Of a stretch of DNA of 35,261 bases, positions 34,761-35,261 are shown in pieces. The translations under genes were made by a program, and so were the position numbers. The stretch comes from Bacillota bacterium (GTDB lineage Bacteria; Bacillota; Syntrophomonadia; Syntrophomonadales; Syntrophomonadaceae): assembly GCA_029550685.1 (NCBI GenBank), contig JAKPGY010000200.1, forward strand, positions 1 through 35,261. Direction: 5' to 3'. The notes beneath the pieces were generated by a model. It worked only from the letters and a program-made list of their open reading frames with translations, had not been told where the DNA came from and ran no database searches. The first letter of the stretch is position 1, and each line of letters starts with the position of its first letter.

Positions 34761-35018
34761 GCACTGCTTAAGCAGTAGTATTAGCCGGGCGAGCGACGTA
34801 CGACGAGCCGTTTGCAACCCACGGCGAAACTGAGGGCTGCGAAGCAGAGCGAGAAACAGGACGTTTCGAGCAGCGAGGACTGAGTGCATGGATGCCGAAT
34901 TCCAAGCGGTCCGCTTCGCACCGAAGTAAGCCGATGTGTTGCAGGCGAGGAGTCCCGGAGCGAGCCGGCTAATACTCCTGCATCCCGGCTAACAGTACTG
35001 CTAAGCCGTGGTTAGTGC
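34761..35018. repeat. Large structured repeat (family C), copy 2, with a doubled right end
   Basis: It matches copy 1 through the interior but has two right ends in a row: CCGGCTAATACTCCTGC (34966-34982) and CCGGCTAACAGTACTGCTAAGCC (34986-35008). The second is the better inverse of this copy's own left end (GGCTTA-like AGCAGTAGTATTAGCCGG). The long-range pair is GCGAAGC/GCTTCGC here against GCAAAGC/GCTTTGC in copy 1, a compensated change. It lies upstream of uvrC and contains no gene. Confidence 0.8.
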
Positions 35019-35029
35019 AGATAGACATA

Positions 35030-35062
35030 GAGATCGCCACGCGCTATGCGCTCGCGATGACA
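35030..35062. repeat. REP-type hairpin (family A) attached to family C copy 2
   Basis: GAGATCGCCACGCGCTATGC followed by GCTCGCGATGACA. Both the left (GATCGC) and the right (GCGATG) differ from the usual GATTGC/GCAATG by matching changes, so the end stem is preserved. Confidence 0.8.
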
Positions 35063-35149
35063 GTATAGCTGTCTTTTGCACTAACGCGAAGACAGTTTTC
35101 ACAGCAATTATCACCTTAAGAAAAGGCCACGATAAATGAAAACATGCCT

Positions 35150-35261
35150 CACGGCTTAAGCAGTAGTATTAGCCGGGCGAGCGACGTACGACGAGCCGTT
35201 TGCAACCCACGGCGAAACTGAGGGCTGCGAAGCAGAGCGAGAAACAGGACGTTTCGAGCAG
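35150..35261. repeat. Large structured repeat (family C), copy 3, cut by the window edge
   Basis: From GGCTTAAGCAGTAGTATTAG to the last base the sequence is the same as copy 2 as far as I can compare, in direct orientation about 390 bp further on. More copies may follow outside the window. The preceding 35063-35149 holds no gene. Confidence 0.82.

Overview
The window looks like a chromosomal segment of a low-to-mid GC Firmicute of the Clostridia/Syntrophomonas type. This is inferred from gene order (rapZ-yvcK-whiA, cggR-gap-pgk-tpiA-gpmI-eno, secG-esterase-rnr-smpB-ssrA), SLH-domain surface protein, sigma-54 and a membrane pyrophosphatase of the K+-dependent type. No 16S or tRNA gene is present, so the assignment is not firm. 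Every gene I can support (24 protein genes and the 5' end of tmRNA) lies on the minus strand, so transcription runs from high to low coordinates.

Layout in the direction of transcription. (1) 35261-28.9 kb: uvrC, a small YvlD-like membrane protein, a Cof-type HAD phosphatase, a DUF362 ferredoxin-like protein and a sugar-phosphate isomerase, separated by repeat-rich gaps. (2) 28.3-23.2 kb: a compact run of PHP phosphoesterase, rapZ, yvcK, whiA and rpoN. (3) 23.1-16.1 kb: the central glycolytic operon headed by its own repressor gene cggR, with an extended -10 promoter and a 37-bp inverted repeat as likely operator, then gap, pgk, tpiA, gpmI and eno. (4) 16.1-10.1 kb: secG, hppA, esterase, HD-domain protein and rnr. 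(5) 10.1-1.4 kb: an 8.5-kb island between rnr and smpB. It starts with a structured leader that ends in an intrinsic terminator. It then encodes a membrane-anchored Ig-like protein, a FecCD/BtuC-type ABC importer (permease, ATPase, lipoprotein binding protein), a stand-alone IDDTD-motif protein resembling the catalytic domain of TiaS, and two secreted multidomain surface proteins, one with three SLH domains. It ends with a strong terminator. (6) smpB, and at the very left edge the first 55 nt of ssrA (tmRNA).

The most interesting part is the island. It splits the rnr-smpB-ssrA order known from Bacillus and relatives and looks like a self-contained, RNA-controlled uptake system for an unknown metal chelate, corrinoid or haem-like ligand. 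The proposed chain is: S-layer-anchored and membrane-anchored Ig-like proteins hand the ligand to the lipoprotein, the importer takes it in, and the IDDTD protein modifies it in the cytoplasm. The ligand and the chain are inference.

The second theme is repeats. At least four families of non-coding palindromic elements fill the gaps: a 33-35-bp REP-type hairpin (at least 9 clear copies plus variants), 22-bp palindromes, a modular long inverted repeat, and a roughly 230-260-bp element with terminal inverted repeats in three copies, two of them in direct orientation at the right edge. Several differ between copies by changes that preserve pairing, so structure rather than sequence appears to be maintained.
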